A DNA stretch of 64,000 nt from Tubiluchus corallicola (GCA_030141605.1 JAQGDQ010000787.1:1-64000), one strand, 5' to 3'; positions 34,912 to 48,246 are shown, numbered from the stretch's first letter. Numbers and translations are program-made. The notes: generated by a model from the sequence alone, not told the origin.

Positions 34912-35962
34912 ATTTCTGTACGTTCATGACACAGATTTCACGGACAGGATATGCAACTTGAGTTTGGTTGGTGAAACTGCGTTTTTACGTTTTACCTGAT
35001 TGTCTATTAGCTGACGTTTGAAAGCTAATGATCTATTTGTGGTGGTGGAAGATGTCCACTCATTGGTTTACATGGCTTTGCTGATCTTACCATGCTGGGA
35101 AGATGTCGTCTCGGATCATGTGAGAGCACCGTCGTGCAGTTGGAAAGGTGCCCAGCTCGATAGTCCATCGCATGGGACGGAGAAGTCGTCACTGCCCGGG
35201 TAGGAACTTTATGCCAATAAACCGGGAAGCAAAGGTACCTGTTTACTTACGTTATCGTTAATTGGCGCAGAGGGAGAACTTGTTTTGATGCGAATTTCCG
35301 AGCGCATGTATGCCTAGAGCTCCGTTCACACGTCACCCTTTTGTTAGACTTACGTTGAAACATTTAGCTACGTTTCTCTCAGACTTTTGCGTCATCACTG
35401 TGGGAGTCGTGAACCCGTTACATGAAGTCAGAACCATACTTCAGTCGTTCTAAAGGACTCTGACCACAAACTACACTTGTCTGGTGAAGATATTATGCTA
35501 GCGTACGCATTTTGGGGTGGCTGGTAGAGTAAGTAGGAACCCTTTAAATAGTTAGGAAAACTGTATGATTTTTGTATGTTTTGTCATTGCATTTATTTCA
35601 TGCCATGCTGTTTAGTAGCGTTTTCAGATTAGCTTTTGCTTATTACTAATTTCCATTGTTCACAAAAAGCTCAATTATACAACTGTTTTTGTTTGTGTCA
35701 TTAAACTTAATATTATGTCATTTATTCGACTGGTTACAGTTTGGCTTTTAGGGTATAGATGGAAAGCCTGTTTTTGATCAATCCCACCACAAAAGAATCC
35801 ATGCTATTTAGGTAGAGCCCCCGTAGAGTCTGCCTACGCTCAGCTATTGTCTGTTTCTTTAGTGGGCAGTCGGTTAGTGCCCCTAGCTCGGCCAAGGAAC
35901 TGATCGAACTTAGCAGCGACTACCATTAATTGGCCCCTATGGTCTGCCCCTGTATGCACGGG
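34870..35962 (+). repeat. 3' LTR, last 8 bp missing or altered
   Basis: Matches the 5' LTR from TGTACGTTTGTGC to TGTATGCACGGG. The final CCATTACA of the 5' LTR is replaced by unrelated sequence (TATCTGTA). No polypurine tract precedes it. Confidence 0.85.
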
Positions 35963-36484
35963 TATCTGTATGAATAACATGAACTATAGAAATGTAAAAA
36001 TTGACATAGCCAGCAACACAATTTTTACTTTTACTGCGAGTCTACTAATTTCTTCTAATTGAACCACTTATATAACTTAACTGTACATGTGTGTCCGAAA
36101 AGAAACTATGTTAATAATAATAATAGCAAATCCTGTGCACTTTATTTAAAAAAAATAAGTCAAGAACTAGGAGAAGATGAACTCTAAAATTTCGCATAAA
36201 TCCGCTCATCACAAATACTGAAGTATTTTTGAAAAATTTTTCAAGCAAATCTTAGAAGGTCACCTGGGAAGTTCTTAAAAATGTAGGTGAATTGACATGG
36301 GCTAACCCTAGTGCAAGCCATAAGGAAATTTTGAAACTACAAATTAAGTTTCAGAAGTTCGTGAAGCGTACCGCTTAAACTTTTTCGATGAAATCACTTT
36401 AAATCAAGGTAGCGAATTTTTTGAGGTTAAGCTGTATTACAGTTTAGAATCCCTTGAAGAAAAGACTTTATTACTACATGATAT
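35963..36484. other. Spacer after the LTR element
   Basis: AT-rich, no feature recognised. Confidence 0.35.
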
Positions 36485-36978
36485 TTAACCCTTTCACTAC
36501 AGAAGGTGCCTATGTTTTTCATGCAAGGGACGGAACACAGTAGACTGTTGTTTAAGATCAGCACTAAGCGCAGTCACTCAGGTCTGTTTATTTCAGTGCT
36601 ACGGCCATGCAAAATATTGCAGAAAAGTTAGACAGCCATGGGATTGTAGTTGCAACCAGTAAAGCTAACCAGCCAATCAGCGTCTGAAGCCAGGTGCATT
36701 TCGCAGTACTTTACTGTATGGTATTTTGGGTCTCACTTGCCTTCAACTGACCCCTCCCACAATGTGTGTGTGTGTGCGCATGTGTGTGCGTGCATGTATA
36801 TGTGTGCATGTGTAAAAATAAAACTAATATTTAATATTAGTACTCAGTAACGAACAACTATTTGTTTATTTATAAGGTTCTGTTTTACTAACACACCACA
36901 AGTAGTTACTGTCAAATGTGTAAATGTCAAATGTGGCCCAGTTATAAAGCAAAAGCAATAACGTAGTGAAAGAGTTAA
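36485..36978. mobile_element. TTAA-flanked MITE, second subfamily
   Basis: Starts TTAACCCTTTCACTAC and ends GTAGTGAAAGAGTTAA, imperfect 16-bp inverted repeats bounded by TTAA. The interior differs from the other TTAA MITEs and holds a GT/GC-rich microsatellite at about 36763-36812. No transposase is encoded. Confidence 0.7.
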
Positions 36979-37239
36979 ATATATACCTTTTTTTGTGGGA
37001 ACATCTTTACTCCGCTGAGTGCGGAACAGTCGCAGGTGTTGCTTGATGAAGGAACATCTCGTTCGCCATTGGAGAAAATTTCTCTTGCAGCATCCATAAC
37101 TGCTAACTTTGGTAGAAAATAATTTGCCACTAGGTCTTAATTGAAATCTGAAAAATTTAAATGATGTTACTGTTAAATAAGTGTATTGGAAACTAGTGTT
37201 GGAAATCGACAGTTTCCAATTCATAACGACAAAATAAAA

Positions 37240-37560
37240 TAGACACATGTAAGCCAGAAGAGGTTAAAGATATATTGAAAATAAGACTGAATATGATTAA
37301 AGTTAAAGGGAGCTACAAGAATGAGTTTAAGGATCAGTTATTATGCCCAGTGTGTGGGGAAGATGATGATACTACTGAACATATGCTTAGATGTGACGGA
37401 TATAGAGAATGGAAAAAAAATTTGAACTCAGATATATTAATGAACAGTAAGAAGGAAGGATTGCTAGAAATCAGAAATCTAGTGAACGAATGCATAGAAT
37501 ACAGGATAAAGACAAATAAAGACATTAAACTTGGAAAAGACAACTAAAAGATCAGCGTTA
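37240..37560 (+). mobile_element. LINE fragment, C-terminal Cys-His motif of reverse transcriptase
   Basis: Frame 37275-37547 reads KIRLNMIKVKGSYKNEFKDQ, then LCPVCGEDDDTTEHMLRCD. The C-x2-C-x8-H-x4-C cluster after a KGNYK-type segment is the C-terminal zinc-binding tail of many jockey/CR1-type LINEs. No catalytic domain is left. Confidence 0.65.
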
Positions 37561-39089
37561 TAGAAGAATAGACTTTGCACCCTAATAAAGCAGTTAATGA
37601 AAAAGCCATGCATGTCTATAAAAACAGTTCATGAATCCGGAAAATGGCACACAGCGAGGGAAACAGGGAGAAGTTATCTAGGCTACATTTTACTGTTCAA
37701 TCATTGAAAAATTTGGCTAAAAACATTAAAAATCGGTGCAAAATATTAATCGTCATATCGAATTACAAGACAAAGGTCATAGTTGAAATAGAAAATTTCA
37801 AAATTGCCCATCACTAGGCCTATTGTATCCATTACATTCTGAAATTGAGATGTTATTCATAGTCTTTCCAAAGAGTTTCTAAATATATATATATATATAG
37901 GCCTGTACTAACTCCCTAGTTAATTAAGGACTTTATTAATTTACGAAATTAATGCTGATGGCAATGACTTTTAATTGTAACGCATGATTTTTAGACATAG
38001 GGTCTAAAATGTAGAACGAACTTAGAGAAAAAGACTGTTTCTAAGCAGGTATGCTTATCGTTAGTTAGTCTAATGTGTAGCTGTTTTGGTTGTATTTTCC
38101 AAGTCTTTCTATGTCATGGAAGGTAGCAAGTTAGGATCTACGTAATCGTTCATATTCACGTTGCAGTATTGTTTTAATTTATTTTGAAGCGTTTGCCCTG
38201 TAAGACAGTTCTCAGTCCAGTTGTTAACGCTACTTGGATGGCTTCCAGTCTAAACCCGTTCTGTTTGTTCCCCTATGCAAATGATGTGGAAGTTGTAATT
38301 GTACATTTTAGGTGCTGCCATCTATGAACTAATCCTTTTACATTTTACTAGCTAAACTCACCCCCAGTATAATTGTACGGCCCAGTGAATGCATATTCAC
38401 TGGATCTCTCCCTATTTTACAGTAATGGTTTTGTGAAGCCAAGTCTGCATAGGTTACCTATACCTATATATATTGACTGGATTTACTTTCTAGTCACTGT
38501 CTAACTCTCAGTGATCAGTGCAGGACACTCTCGTTCTCAGTGTTCAGTGCAGCAGTCATTCTACTCATGTGTCTGTAGTTTAATAAACACTTTTCTGTGC
38601 AAATATGCAGTATAGTTTTTTATTCTTGTTCTACAAAGTGAGTGATCTACAACTTTAAACATGACTTTCACAAATGAGTTGCAATGCAAACGTCACATCA
38701 ATTTGGTAAAATGTCAGTTTGTAACACTTGACAATTGTAACATAGACTTGAACTTTTTGAGGAGCACGATAACCTTTGATTAACGTAGAGTAGACATGTG
38801 CAGCATCACAACTGCAGATCACACTTTGATTTTCAAAAAAAATGATTGAGCTGTCCACCAATAAGCTCTAGCATGAAACAGAGAATGTTATTACATTTGA
38901 ATTATTTTATTTTATGAGAGCTGCAAAGAAGAAACACAAAAAAGCAATTAGTTCAACCAGTATTTTGATCCTCTCTTTTATACTATGAATATTCGAATAC
39001 GTTTGCTAACTGATTCAGTCAGTTAAATGAATGAAACACACGGCTTCAATTAAATTAAGCGGCGCCTAGCAGCCTACACATACTAAGAA
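37561..39089. other. No gene recognised
   Basis: AT-rich sequence with a short (AT)n at about 37883 and a T-rich dispersed-repeat look. A small palindrome (GTGAATGCATATTCAC) lies at about 38385. No exon, RNA or mobile-element domain was identified. Confidence 0.4.
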
Positions 39090-40106
39090 TTTTAAAAATA
39101 ACTGATATCTATAACCTAGAAATGGCTAAAATTGTTTTCAAATTCAAGAATCATAAGCTACCCAAACTATTTAATGGATACTTGAGCGAACCTTCAGCTT
39201 TGCATAACTACCAAACGCGCTTTGCATCAAGTAACATCTACAGTGTCAAAAGATGCAATACAACCAAAGCTCATTGTTCGCTCAAGTACCAAGGTCCACG
39301 AATTTAGAACTCTATTCCTCAGAAGTTCAAAAACAAATCTCTTAATTACCTTGTGTCAAACTACAAAAACATGCTTATTTCTCTTTATACCTAGTCTTGG
39401 AATTGTTTACATAACTAAAACTTAAACTACTATTTTCCACTCAAGTTGAACTAATCAAAGCGTATATACATATGAACGGTAAAAACTCACTTACAGTGAT
39501 ACTAACCATGAATTTTGCTTTAGAAATAGTAATAATGCCATCTTTACATATATTATTGCACTGCTACTTCTGAAATTGTACTTTATGTTATAAGTCTATA
39601 CCCCATTCGCTCGTTAGTCTTAATAACTTTGGGTTTTTTTCTGCTAGGTATTCATAGTTATGTGTATATGTGTGTGTATGTGTATGTGTGTATGTATATG
39701 CATATCAGCATTATATGTATTTATTATGTCTTCATGTCCTTGATATTTATGTTCAAATTTAAACCTAAATCTCGTATTATCTTAATACACTCACCATTCC
39801 TTTACTTACTTAAGCAACTTGGTATGCTCCAAATGTAAACTTTATGCTCCATTTATCATACCTTTTTGGGAAATTTTCGTCAAGGTTATTGTGCATATCA
39901 CTAATAACAACATTACTTACAGGGTGGTTGACTTTGGTAACTTTTAGTTTTTCGCCACCCTTTCACCAATCACTTGAATATCATTAACTCAGATAATTTA
40001 TTCATTTAATAATCTTGTCACTTTGCATCATACTATCATATTATCGTTTCATGCTCTGTGTTTTTCTTGTAAAAAGGCGATAAATAAAGATACTTACTTA
40101 CTTACA
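39090..40106 (+). mobile_element. LINE 3' fragment with (TTAC)n tail
   Basis: From 39095 the frame reads MAKIVFKFKNHKLPKLFNGY (39122), then LKYQGPRI; after a frameshift it continues WNSIPQKFKNK-like. This is the C-terminal end of a LINE reverse transcriptase. It decays into a 3' UTR ending AATAAAGATACTTACTTACTTAC at about 40106, a typical tail microsatellite. Confidence 0.65.
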
Positions 40107-40149
40107 TTGTACAACTACTAGCAGTTAGCACTATAAATAAGGTTATAAT

Positions 40150-40680
40150 ACTTAATATAGTATAGTTTATTTATTCCAAGAGCCAAGTACAATTTAACAA
40201 TATGTTACACAAAAATGCAAAATATAAAAATCACATGAGAAAGATATAGCCAAACGATTAATGCAGCGCAGACGATTACCGGCTCAAATCGGATAGTGAA
40301 CTTAACCATTCAAACTATATGCGTATTTTAATAAACAACTCCATGCATTATCTTACTTATTAAGTAATGATGTCCGTATATGTGTTTGAGAAATCCGTAA
40401 AAGACAAACTTTGCACAAGGCCGCCATCATGTAACTACTTCAGATCAGCAAAATGGAAACGCACAAGAGACATAACATGCGTTCTTGGGCATTCTTCGTG
40501 ACCACCACTATAGTAGCGATGGTTTGTTTTCAATAAAATTAATGACAATCGGGAATAGGGAAAAGAGAAAATGCTAAATATTGAAGAAAAATATGCAAAG
40601 AATCAATATAAATCAGCAAACGACTAGGTCGTGCAGTGAAACAACCGTAGAGAACCTTGATCACGGATTTACATGAACTA
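40150..40680 (-). mobile_element. Possible LINE 3' UTR
   Basis: On the - strand the segment ends CTTGGAATAAATAAACTATA, resembling the tails of other LINE fragments in this window. No protein homology is visible, so this rests on the tail alone. Confidence 0.25.
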
Positions 40681-40994
40681 AGGTAATAAAAGGGCATCTA
40701 GCTGTAAGAGAAGTTTTGTCAACTTTGGCAATAATACTGCAAATAAAGAGTAAATTGTCTGAATACCCGAAAAATGTCCCACTACAAATTGAGGTATTAT
40801 TGGACATGGCTCTTTCTTTTCTCTAATTTGGGTGATTGTATTATTTGTACATGTAGTAGGTCCATGCCACCAATCGGTAATTGGATCTTGTAACCTTTCG
40901 ACACACATCCGTATAGCTTCCCAGTTGCAACCTTTTCAGCAAGCAATCTTTCGATGTAAAGCTGACTAAGATTCCTTTTGCTCCTTTTGACGAT

Positions 40995-41375
40995 TAAGGG
41001 TGAGCATCGAACGTTCCAATTCAATATAAACGAGTTTTTTTTAGTTAGAATTCGAATTATTCAGATCTTCAACCACATAAGTGCTTTATCAATAAAACGC
41101 TTGAAACGTTATGCAATTAGCGTAATTTAGCTGTGATTTCTGTACACAATTTTAAAATAAATTATTAATATTTTTACTGCAGAAAAAAGTCTCTAATATG
41201 CATGATCTTTGTAAGTCGAATTTTTATTGGTGGTTCCAAAACTTGTTCGAAAATTTTTCATCCTCAATTCGAATTCGATTGGAATTTGAAATACTGAACT
41301 TCGGTTCGATTCAAATTCGAAAGTCACAAATTTGATTCGATTCGAATTAGCTTACTGGTAGAGAACGCTCACTAA
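40995..41375 (-). mobile_element. hAT-like MITE with TTCGAA-rich ends (copy 1)
   Basis: Left end TAAGGGTGAGCATCGAACG, right end (reverse) TTAGTGAGCGTTCTCTACCA. The interior shares AAAGATCATGCA and GAACAAGTTTTCGA-type segments with the copy at 45726-46357 in opposite orientation, and carries repeated ATTCGAAT motifs near the right end. The terminal repeats are decayed relative to TAGGGGTGAGC. Confidence 0.7.
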
Positions 41376-41964
41376 TATTGTTGATGTGACCCTGGCATCA
41401 TTTCACTTGACACTTCTCAGCTGCAGTTAATTTGTCAATGGTTCATAAGGGTTTCGATCATACCATATTGCGTACATTTCAGCTATAGTCAAAGTCCCAA
41501 ACTTAATAATTAATTGCATACTCAGTAATATGCTGCTGTTATTGTTCAGGGAAACCATTTTTTGAATCTGTTAAAGAAGCACTATGACATAAAAGAGTAA
41601 TGTTGCTTAGCTTGCAATATTAGGCATAAATGCAAAAAAATCACAGATTCAGTTCAAGAGTTCAATAATTTTCCAAAAAATTATTAGACGCTAGAGACTT
41701 CTGGCTCATTTCTAATACAGCCTTCGATCAATTGTTGCAAATCTAGTATTCCTATATTTTTGCTCAGTGGATGCAGAATCAATGTTTTGGTGAAAATTCT
41801 AACAGCAATAACGATGTAAAGGCAGCTTTTATATTACCACCCCTATATTCTTTAATTAAGTATTCAATATCTTATATTTGCATCGCACCTTATATAAAAG
41901 TTACTTTCATGATTGCATCATCACATTTATAGACTGGTTTATAGTGTACTTCTGTTCATAAACG
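41376..41964. other. No gene recognised
   Basis: AT-rich spacer between a MITE and a LINE tail. Confidence 0.35.
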
Positions 41965-42660
41965 TATTATTTATTTTATTTATGTATTTTATTCACACCC
42001 AATAGTAAAATGCAGTCTACAATAAAAACAGTATAATATAAAACACTTTGGCAAAAACATACAAATAAAATATTTACAAGAGTGCGGTAAAGAAACAAAT
42101 AGATTAACTGCTTATATGTGTCTATTGTGTACAAAGAATTTATGCAAGTTAACTTTATATAAGCGGCTTTTAAATAAGTTAATGTTTTGTGCAGTTATGA
42201 GGGGTGCACCATCAACATATGCAGCCAGTGAGTTCCAAATCGGTACAACTCGATTTGAGAGAAATTGACCAAATGATACTTTAGCTGTTCGACACATGAA
42301 AAGCTTTAGAGAGTGATTTTGCCTTGTTCTACTTGGGTAAAAAATTTGTCAAAGTCAACATCAACTTCTCTATGAATAATTTGGTAGCATAAAGTTAAGT
42401 CTTTATGAATGCGTTTCTCCTCTAAAGACTTTAGATGTAGAATATCAAGACGCTTAGGATATAGCATATACATTAAATTACATCTATAAAACAGGCGTCG
42501 AGTAAAGTATCGCTGTACACTTTCTATACGGTCAACATTACCTAATAAAGCAGGATTCCAGACTGGCGAGCAATACTCTGCAATAAGTCTTGTGTATTTT
42601 TTCATATTTTTGCGATGTCCTAATAACAATCTCATATTCATTCTCATCCACGTCATTTCA
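41965..42660 (-). mobile_element. LINE fragment (reverse transcriptase C-terminus)
   Basis: On the - strand 42656-42306 reads IAEYCSPVWNPALLGNVDRI, ESVQRYFTRRLF, KRLDILHLKSLEEKRIHKDL, TLCYQIIH. After a frameshift, 42297-42112 reads RTAKVSFGQFLSNRVVPIWN. Both are hallmark segments of CR1/L2/Rex-type reverse transcriptases in order. The 3' UTR ends in TAAATAAAATAAATAAT at about 41967. Confidence 0.8.
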
Positions 42661-43322
42661 CTAACCTAATTCTACTAATTCCCATCTGCTTCACTCTCCA
42701 ATATCGTTCCATCACTTTTTATCACCCCAACACCGGCACCATTAATTGCATTACAGACAAACAAGTAATGCTTCTGACCATAATGCAAGCAACAATTTAT
42801 ATAGATATCACGAATTACACCTCTTGGCTTAACCTGGACAATGACCTATGCTGGCAAAACTATATTCAGCATCTCCGTCATCGGCACAAGTTTTTGGTCT
42901 TCTTGGAAATTATATTGGCTTCAATTATCCATTCATATAAAAACATCGCTGAGAAACCATGTCAGTGATCAGTGTAGTCTTCGAAGCGAAACTAGATGAA
43001 CATTTGTTGCGATTCACGGACAATAACAATTTCTTGCCGATGTACGGCTTCTGCATGACTAGGGGCGTATTAACCAATAAGCTAACTAGGCTGCAGCCTA
43101 GGGCGCCGAAGTTTGAGGGGCGTCACATTTTAGAAAGAATCTGATTCTCCCCGGAAAATGTGTATACTTTTATATTTATGTAAAGCGCGCATTTTATAAC
43201 ACACCACAGGCAGTTACTGAGCAAAGCTTCTATATAAAGCCATATAACGAACAGGGGCGAAGTATTACACACAAGAAGCAGTTGCGCGGCGTGCTTGTAT
43301 ATAACCGCTATGCAAATATATG

Positions 43323-44625
43323 CAGGGCACTTTATTTATGACTTTTCTTGCAAAATAGTCATAAATAGTCATAAATAAGATTTCAAATTTGTCATAAATA
43401 ACGAAAGAAAAATAATCACTTCCCGAAGAATGGAACAAAAAATTCAGTACAGAAAACTGTTTCCACCGTCTCTCTCTCTCTCCCACACACACAGGCAGTC
43501 CATAAGAAGCTTGCGCGTGACTGTTTGGTGGACTAACACAGTAACTGAGACTGTCTAACTGATGCGTTTATCTGTCATTAACTCGTCTAGAAGCAACCTA
43601 AATAATAAAAAGTAAATGAGCGCGTTACCGCGAAAAAATAAATAGGCACCGACAGAATTCTCCATCGAAAATTTGAATTAAAGACAGCTTACCTATTTTA
43701 ATGTCCTAAAGTTCTACCGCCTCAAACCTACGCTCTGCACAATAACAGAAATCTACACTTCTAATTCTTTTCTTTGCACGTTCATTTCAGTGCCTTTCTC
43801 ATCCTAACGGCGTTAGGGGTGAGCATTCTCTACCAGAAAGCGAATTCGAATCGAACCGAATTTGTGACTTTCGAATTCGAATCGAACCGAACTTCGATGC
43901 TCACCCCTAAGCGGCGTAAGTCAATGGCTTGGGTGTAGGTTTTAGCTCGAGTTTGCCGCAAGCGTTTCCCGTGCCTTACTGCCTCATCCTCAAGAAATAA
44001 GAATAATGCCGTCTGCTAGAATTTGAGCATATTTTATCTTTGGGAGAATTTGCTGCTTCATTGTCATTAAAATTTAACTGTTTTTCTTGTTTAGTTATTT
44101 TGCTTAATGCAATTTTAATTAGAAAACATACGTGACGGTTCCCTAGAAAGATGTAATAGCCAATAGTATTTTCCAACATTAAATTTAAAATCGATATTTA
44201 AAAAAATACATTATTTACTTGTACTAATTGTGGCTACGAATTGTGACTGTACGAATTAATTAATAGATTGATTTTTATGAGCAGTAATTTTATAGGTCAT
44301 CCTAAACAAATTAAAACCGATACTATAATTATTATAAACACGATCACGGATTTCAGTCTGGAGGGATGCCTGCATGCAAAACAATACGAGAAACTTCAGG
44401 CCTTGGAATGATGAAAGTAGACATTTTTATTACATTTTAATGTAATGAAGAACGAAGAAAGGCAAAATACAAGATTCTGATTAAAAATATGTATTTCTTT
44501 TAGCTCAGGATGGCATTTTTGGTCAAAATTTGACACGTCATAAATAGTCATAAATAAAATCTGAAATTAGTATTAAATAAGCTATTTATGCAATTTATGA
44601 CTAAAGTCATAAATAAAGTGCCCTG
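43323..44625. mobile_element. Middle DNA transposon, TIR CAGGGCACTTTATTTATGAC
   Basis: CAGGGCACTTTATTTATGAC at 43323-43342 is repeated exactly inverted at 44606-44625. Subterminal copies of (A)TAGTCATAAATA recur on both sides. The length is 1303 bp with no surviving transposase frame; hAT-like by the CAGGG ends. The target duplication is ambiguous. Confidence 0.8.
43814..43909. mobile_element. Inner 96-bp hAT-like MITE with 8-bp target duplication
   Basis: TAGGGGTGAGCAT ... ATGCTCACCCCTA inverted ends, with interior GAATTCGAATCGAA repeats. Flanks aacggcgt (43806-43813) and agcggcgt (43910-43917) match at 7 of 8 bases, as for a hAT target duplication. It is an internal deletion of the family at 45726-46357. 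Confidence 0.8.
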
Positions 44626-45150
44626 TTATATGTAATTGATAATGGCCACATAAAAACTAGGTAAATAGTGTTTCTAATACACCACTAGTAATTGTTTCAA
44701 CTGCTCATTACATAAGCAACCATAAATTCACAATAGATTTGAGCGGGACAGAACTACCAGCCTAGGTCGCCATAATTTCTTGATACGCCCCTATGTAGTC
44801 TTTCACTACTCTACTCGATGTGCTGTACTTAATCATTCACTTTATTAATTAAGGTTCAGTCAGCCAAGGTCTGATGAAGCTAGCAGATTAGAAATTCCTC
44901 AATGCGTCAGATTACCCAATGAGGAAATGGAAATTAAAAGCGACAAAAACGTACACTACATATAGACATGGATTAGCAAATATGTTAATATAAAAATATC
45001 ATAAGCTAATATTACCTGTAAGTCAGAGAAAATTAATAGACCTGCGTACACACAATTAACTATTGTATGTAAAACTAAAATCATAATATATTGTGCAAAA
45101 ACCATTAGATATCAATTCAAAAGTCACTGCTTTATGTCCACATTAAATTT

Positions 45151-45492
45151 TTAACCCTTTCATATCCGTTGTATCCCGTGGGATACGAGAATATTTTCTG
45201 CCTTTAAAATTAATAAAATTTTAAAACTGACAGTCATTTGATCTGTTAATAGTTATTTTGATTTAAGCCAATAAAGGTAAACTAAAAATGGTGATAAAAT
45301 GGCAAACTAGAAAGTCTTACATAGCATAAAAAACTGTGCAAGGTACAGTACTTTAGAGACGACTTTGTACAGATCAGCATAGCGTGCATACTGAATGTCT
45401 TAAATACTTTAAAAAATTATCAGCAGTTGCAAAATGAAGCACGTTTTATGCTTTTGTTGTGTTTTTAAAAAAGTCGGGACTGAAAGGGTTAA
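45151..45492 (-). mobile_element. piggyBac-type MITE, TTAA-flanked (copy 3, inverted)
   Basis: Reverse orientation of the family at 51792-52277: TTAACCCTTTCATATCC at the left and GGACTGAAAGGGTTAA at the right. It contains the shared GTATCCCGTGGGATACGAGA palindrome and the GTACAGATCAGCATAGCGTG segment. Confidence 0.85.
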
Positions 45493-45725
45493 TTAACTAA
45501 AAAGGCTACTTTATAGCGTCTTCGTTGTCAGAAGTCAAGCAAAGCTTAAAAACAAAATAGTCATTAATCGTTGCACGCTGATAGTTTGGACAGGACATGG
45601 AAACCAATTGAGTTTCGGTCCATAAGGTCAAAGGTTAAGTTTAATTTTAAAATTATGTGACGTCATGTGAGGGCGAGGGGAGGCCTCTCTCTTGTGTGTC
45701 CTGCAGAATATTAACCCATCGCTAC

Positions 45726-46357
45726 TAGGGGTGAGTTTTTCCTACCAGACAGCGAATTCGAATCGAATTTGTGACTTTTGAATTTGAATCGAACTAAACT
45801 TCAGTATTTCGAATACGAATCGAATTCGAATTGAGATCGAAAGATTTTAGAACAAGTTTTCGAACCACCAACAAAAATTAGTCTTACAAAGATCATGCTA
45901 TTAGGGGTGAGTTCTTTCTACCAGACAGCGAATTCGAATCGAATTTGCGACTTTTGAATTTGAATCGAACTAAAGTTCAGTAGTTCGAATACGAATCGAA
46001 TTCGAATTGAGATCGAAAGATTTTAGAACAAGTTTTCGAACCACCAACAAAAATTAGTCTTACAAAGATCATGCACATTAAAAGACTTTCTTCTGGGGTA
46101 AAACTACTAATATTTTGTTTAAGAATTGTGCACAGAAATCACAGCTAAATTAAACTAATTGCATGATGCATTAAGCGAATTAGCGATGATAAAAATTAAC
46201 TTTAATGATAAACTTTAATGTGGTTTAACTTTTAAAACTTTAAAAACATATGTGGTTGAAGTGCTGAATAATTTGAATCTATAATTTTATGTTCGAATCG
46301 TTTTCTAACTAAAAAAACTCGTTCAAATCGAACTTGAACGTTCGATGCTCACCCCTA
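45726..46357 (+). mobile_element. hAT-like MITE with internal tandem duplication
   Basis: Left end TAGGGGTGAGTTTTTCCTAC and right end GATGCTCACCCCTA. The first 176 bp, including the left terminal repeat, is tandemly duplicated (45726-45900 and 45902-46078). Flanks atcgctac and atcgattc share 6 of 8 bases, compatible with an old 8-bp duplication. Confidence 0.8.
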
Positions 46358-46785
46358 ATCGATTCTAATAAGTCAAAATGAATGCAACGAAGTAAAGACA
46401 ACTGCTGATCATGAGTGAATTCAAAGATCATCAACGGGTGCCATATGGAGACGAGGAGAGGAGGAGGAGCAGGAGGAGGAGGAGAGAACTATGGCTGAAC
46501 AGAAGCAATGAGATGGTAAACTTTTTCTAACGAAATATATAGAAAATTGCTACAAGATGTCGCAAAGTATCATTAACGCCCCAAGCATTTTGGTAACATA
46601 AATTGAATGTTTGTACAGGGATGGGGCCGGACACGTTACGGTCTGTGACAAGGTCATTGAAGGCTGAAACACAGTTTCCGAGAAAAGAGATTTACATGCC
46701 TACAGCTGAGCTAATAACCATTGTATGTTAAACTTCTCGACAGTAAAATAATTCGTTGTATTGGTTGTGTGAAGCTGATTATTGG
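46358..46785. other. No gene recognised
   Basis: Contains a short GGA-rich purine tract at about 46450-46490 and otherwise unremarkable sequence. Confidence 0.35.
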
Positions 46786-47334
46786 TGTTTTAGGGATGGC
46801 AAAGCTATGAAGAGTCCGATTATAAAACTACACGTTTATTGAACATCAAACAGAATAAATATAACAGACAGTAATGCCAAGCCTCCTGATCTAGTGTGCT
46901 TTCCTTCAGCTCCCAGACTCAATCCCCTGAGCTGGCCGCATCACAAGGCTTATATATCGTGCGTTGAGGTTCGACGCCTTGACGCCTACGCTTCGGTTCT
47001 GAATCACTTGCTCTCGTGACACCACTCCTTCACTGGCTTCATGCCAGCATTCATCAATATAATTATCTATCATAATCTAACGCTTTTAACATAGTTTAAC
47101 AGGTCCTCTTTACTTCGACGCTTCACTGGAGAACCCCGAGTGAAAGAAGCAGCGAGCAAACTTCTTTAGTTTGTGCAACCCTGCCGGGAGATTACTGGGA
47201 AACTGTAGCAGAGAACCGCGTAGAGATTACGGAAGGATATTACACCAGGGATTGCATTTATTAGCATCAAGGACTGGTTGACACTTAAGCCTATGATCAA
47301 ATTAAACCTATACTGCATGTATGGCGCCATAACA
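46786..47334 (-). mobile_element. Possible solo LTR
   Basis: Read on the - strand it starts TGTTATGGCGCCATAC and ends CCATCCCTAAAACA. It has a TATA-like GATATATAAGCC (46949-46960) followed about 115 bp later by the hexamer in TTCAATAAACGTG. This is LTR-like order, but there is no target duplication and no second copy. Confidence 0.3.

Positions 47335-48246
<912 letters not shown>

Larger units (their letters stand above)
31058..35962 (+). mobile_element. Gmr1-like Ty3/gypsy LTR retrotransposon, internally deleted
   Basis: Two LTRs of about 1.1 kb (31058-32156 and 34870-35962) flank a 2.7 kb interior with a tRNA-Leu primer site and one long Gag-protease ORF. The ORF continues into an integrase N-terminal-like segment and meets the 3' LTR directly. 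Reverse transcriptase, RNase H, most of integrase and the polypurine tract are absent. Integrase following protease is the gene order of Gmr1-like elements, in which RT and RNase H come last, so one deletion explains the structure. The element cannot transpose by itself. No clean target duplication is visible. Confidence 0.88.
43060..44793. mobile_element. Outer DNA transposon, TIR TAGGGGCGTAT
   Basis: Left end TAGGGGCGTATTAA (43060-43073) and right end TTGATACGCCCCTA (44780-44793) are inverted repeats, 13 of 14 matching. Inner flanks (GCAGCCTAGGGCGCC and CAGCCTAGGTCGCC) are similar too. It contains two other elements nested inside one another. The target duplication is not clear and no transposase remains. 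Confidence 0.6.

Noticed and set aside
32724-34927. Antisense frames within the Gag-protease ORF
   Set aside because: They are shadows of the 775-codon sense frame, which carries all recognisable motifs.
36844-37248. 134-codon frame on the - strand
   Set aside because: It starts across a MITE end and has no recognisable domain; composition resembles non-coding AT-rich sequence.
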